The position numbers and the translations under genes were made by a program. 64,000 nucleotides of DNA from Lachnospiraceae bacterium (lineage in GTDB: Bacteria > Bacillota > Clostridia > Lachnospirales > Lachnospiraceae). How positions within the stretch are numbered: position 1 is the first letter of the stretch; every line of letters starts with the position of its first letter. The stretch is from contig JAKVNF010000003.1 in assembly GCA_022483465.1 (NCBI GenBank), forward strand, positions 350,001 through 414,000. Reading direction: 5' to 3'. A model generated the notes under the pieces. That model did no database searches and had not been told where the DNA came from. It was given only the letters and a program-made list of their open reading frames with translations. Shown one piece after another: positions 63,183-64,000 of this stretch.

Positions 63183-64000
63183 ATGTATCTCACGACGCCG
63201 GTGGGCATTCCGGACGTTAAGGGCATTACGTATCTTTCTAAAAACGGGACTGAGTACGTTCGATACGCCGAGGAACGAAAATACGATAAAGACAAAAAGT
63301 ATACACTGTCGAAGCACAAGATTATCGGAAAACGGGTAAAGGATCAGTTGGACAAGATGTACCCCAACGAGAACTTCATGATCTATTTCCCGGATCTGGC
63401 ATATCCGCCGGAAGAGGTGGATCCGACGAGGTCGGTAACAATCAACTTTGGGGCGTTTCTGATCATCCAGAAGGTGATGGAAAAACTCAAAATGAAGAAA
63501 AAACTGCTCCAGCATTTCGAAGCAAAAGATGCCGGAAAGATCATGGATCTGATGGCATACTCCATCGTCACAGAGGATAACAAGGCACTGTATTATCCCA
63601 TCTACACATTCAACCATCCGCTGTTTACGGACAGCATGCATCGGTACAGTGATTCGTCGATTTCGAATCTGCTCGGTTCCATCACGGATGAACAGATCCA
63701 GGGATTCTTAAATGACTGGAATGCAGACAGAGATCACAATCAGAAGGTGAATATATCCTATGATTCGACGAACAAGCACTGTCAGTCCGGAGATATCGAA
63801 ACGGCGGAACCGGGGCATTCCAAGGATGGCGTAAAAGGAAAGATCTTCAATTATGCGATTGGATACGATCTGGATAACAGGATGCCATTGTTCTATGAAT
63901 GGTATCCCGGCAGTATACCGGATGTTTCTCAGCTTGCGTACATCGTTGGTAAGGCAAAAGGCTATGGGTATAGCAAAGCGACGTTCATCATAGATCGGGG
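63183..64000 (+). CDS. IS1634-like transposase, 5' part, running off the window
   Basis: 272 codons, open to the window edge. It starts MYLTTPVGIPDVKGITYLSKNGTEYVRYAEERKYDK behind gggagg (63170-63175), 7 nt upstream. The middle reads VTINFGAFLIIQKVMEKLKMKKKLLQHF; the first catalytic Asp is in NISYDSTNKHCQSGD, and the second is in FIIDRG at the very edge. It is a different subtype from the three other IS1634-like genes here (N-terminus and spacing differ). The left end of its element is not identified. Confidence 0.85.
   Translation, partial: MYLTTPVGIPDVKGITYLSKNGTEYVRYAEERKYDKDKKYTLSKHKIIGKRVKDQLDKMYPNENFMIYFPDLAYPPEEVDPTRSVTINFGAFLIIQKVMEKLKMKKKLLQHFEAKDAGKIMDLMAYSIVTEDNKALYYPIYTFNHPLFTDSMHRYSDSSISNLLGSITDEQIQGFLNDWNADRDHNQKVNISYDSTNKHCQSGDIETAEPGHSKDGVKGKIFNYAIGYDLDNRMPLFYEWYPGSIPDVSQLAYIVGKAKGYGYSKATFIIDR

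Overview
This window looks like a chromosome segment of an anaerobic, gut-type member of the Bacillota (Firmicutes). The signs are strong purine-rich ribosome binding sites, high-GC core genes, an EIICBA sugar PTS, a 2-hydroxyacyl-CoA dehydratase system and several carbohydrate-active enzymes. Erysipelotrichia- or Lachnospiraceae-like is my guess; the sequence alone does not fix the family. More than half of the window is mobile DNA, usually less GC-rich than the host genes.

Layout. 1-2545: 3' part of a 23S rRNA with no 5S behind it. 2.6-4.7 kb: a Sel1-repeat gene with an amber stop and an FMN-dependent alpha-hydroxy-acid oxidase. 4.75-6.67 kb: a 49-codon small gene split by an ISL3 element. 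7.0-12.8 kb: an EIICBA PTS gene split by an IS200/IS605 tnpA-tnpB element that itself holds an IS4-type element. 13.0-17.4 kb: tRNA-Glu, argC, then wHTH protein, GNAT, HAD and MalY-type genes. 17.4-19.6 kb: an IscB/omega-RNA (HEARO) element broken by an ISL3-derived MITE and lying exactly at the start codon of the next gene. 19.6-27.4 kb: GH36, CE2-type esterase, dehydratase, a dehydratase-activase fusion and an NCS2 purine permease. 27.5-32.9 kb: remains of a GPH sugar transporter and an AraC regulator, separated by an IS3 element that contains an IS200 that contains an IS1634-like element. 33.0-36.2 kb: Rrf2 regulator, SirTM-like sirtuin and an AAA ATPase split by a 308-bp MITE. 36.3-46.7 kb: more ISs, a degenerate 22-bp tandem array, a toxin-antitoxin pair, a split flavin-binding protein gene and a sirtuin remnant. 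47.1-53.0 kb: GH35-like and GH43 enzymes, then a second IscB/omega-RNA element and an acetyltransferase fragment. 53.3-64.0 kb: a three-gene DDE/ATPase/DUF6431 transposition module, IS1634-like fragments, a second ISL3 copy, and an IS91-like transposase next to a tyrosine recombinase gene split by a third copy of the 308-bp MITE.

What stands out is how cleanly the insertions can be undone. Removing the inserted DNA, and one copy of the target duplication where there is one, restores exact in-frame genes for the 49-aa protein, the PTS (739 aa), iscB (456 aa), IS3 orfA (228 aa), IS200 tnpA (140 aa), the ATPase (409 aa), the flavin-binding protein (169 aa), an IS1634-like transposase (655 aa) and the recombinase (306 aa). 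This points to recent, still-active transposition, much of it hitting sugar-use genes. The two IscB elements carry different lesions (one lost HNH to a MITE, the other lost its C-terminal 51 residues to a stop codon), and each provides the intact reference for the other's damage.
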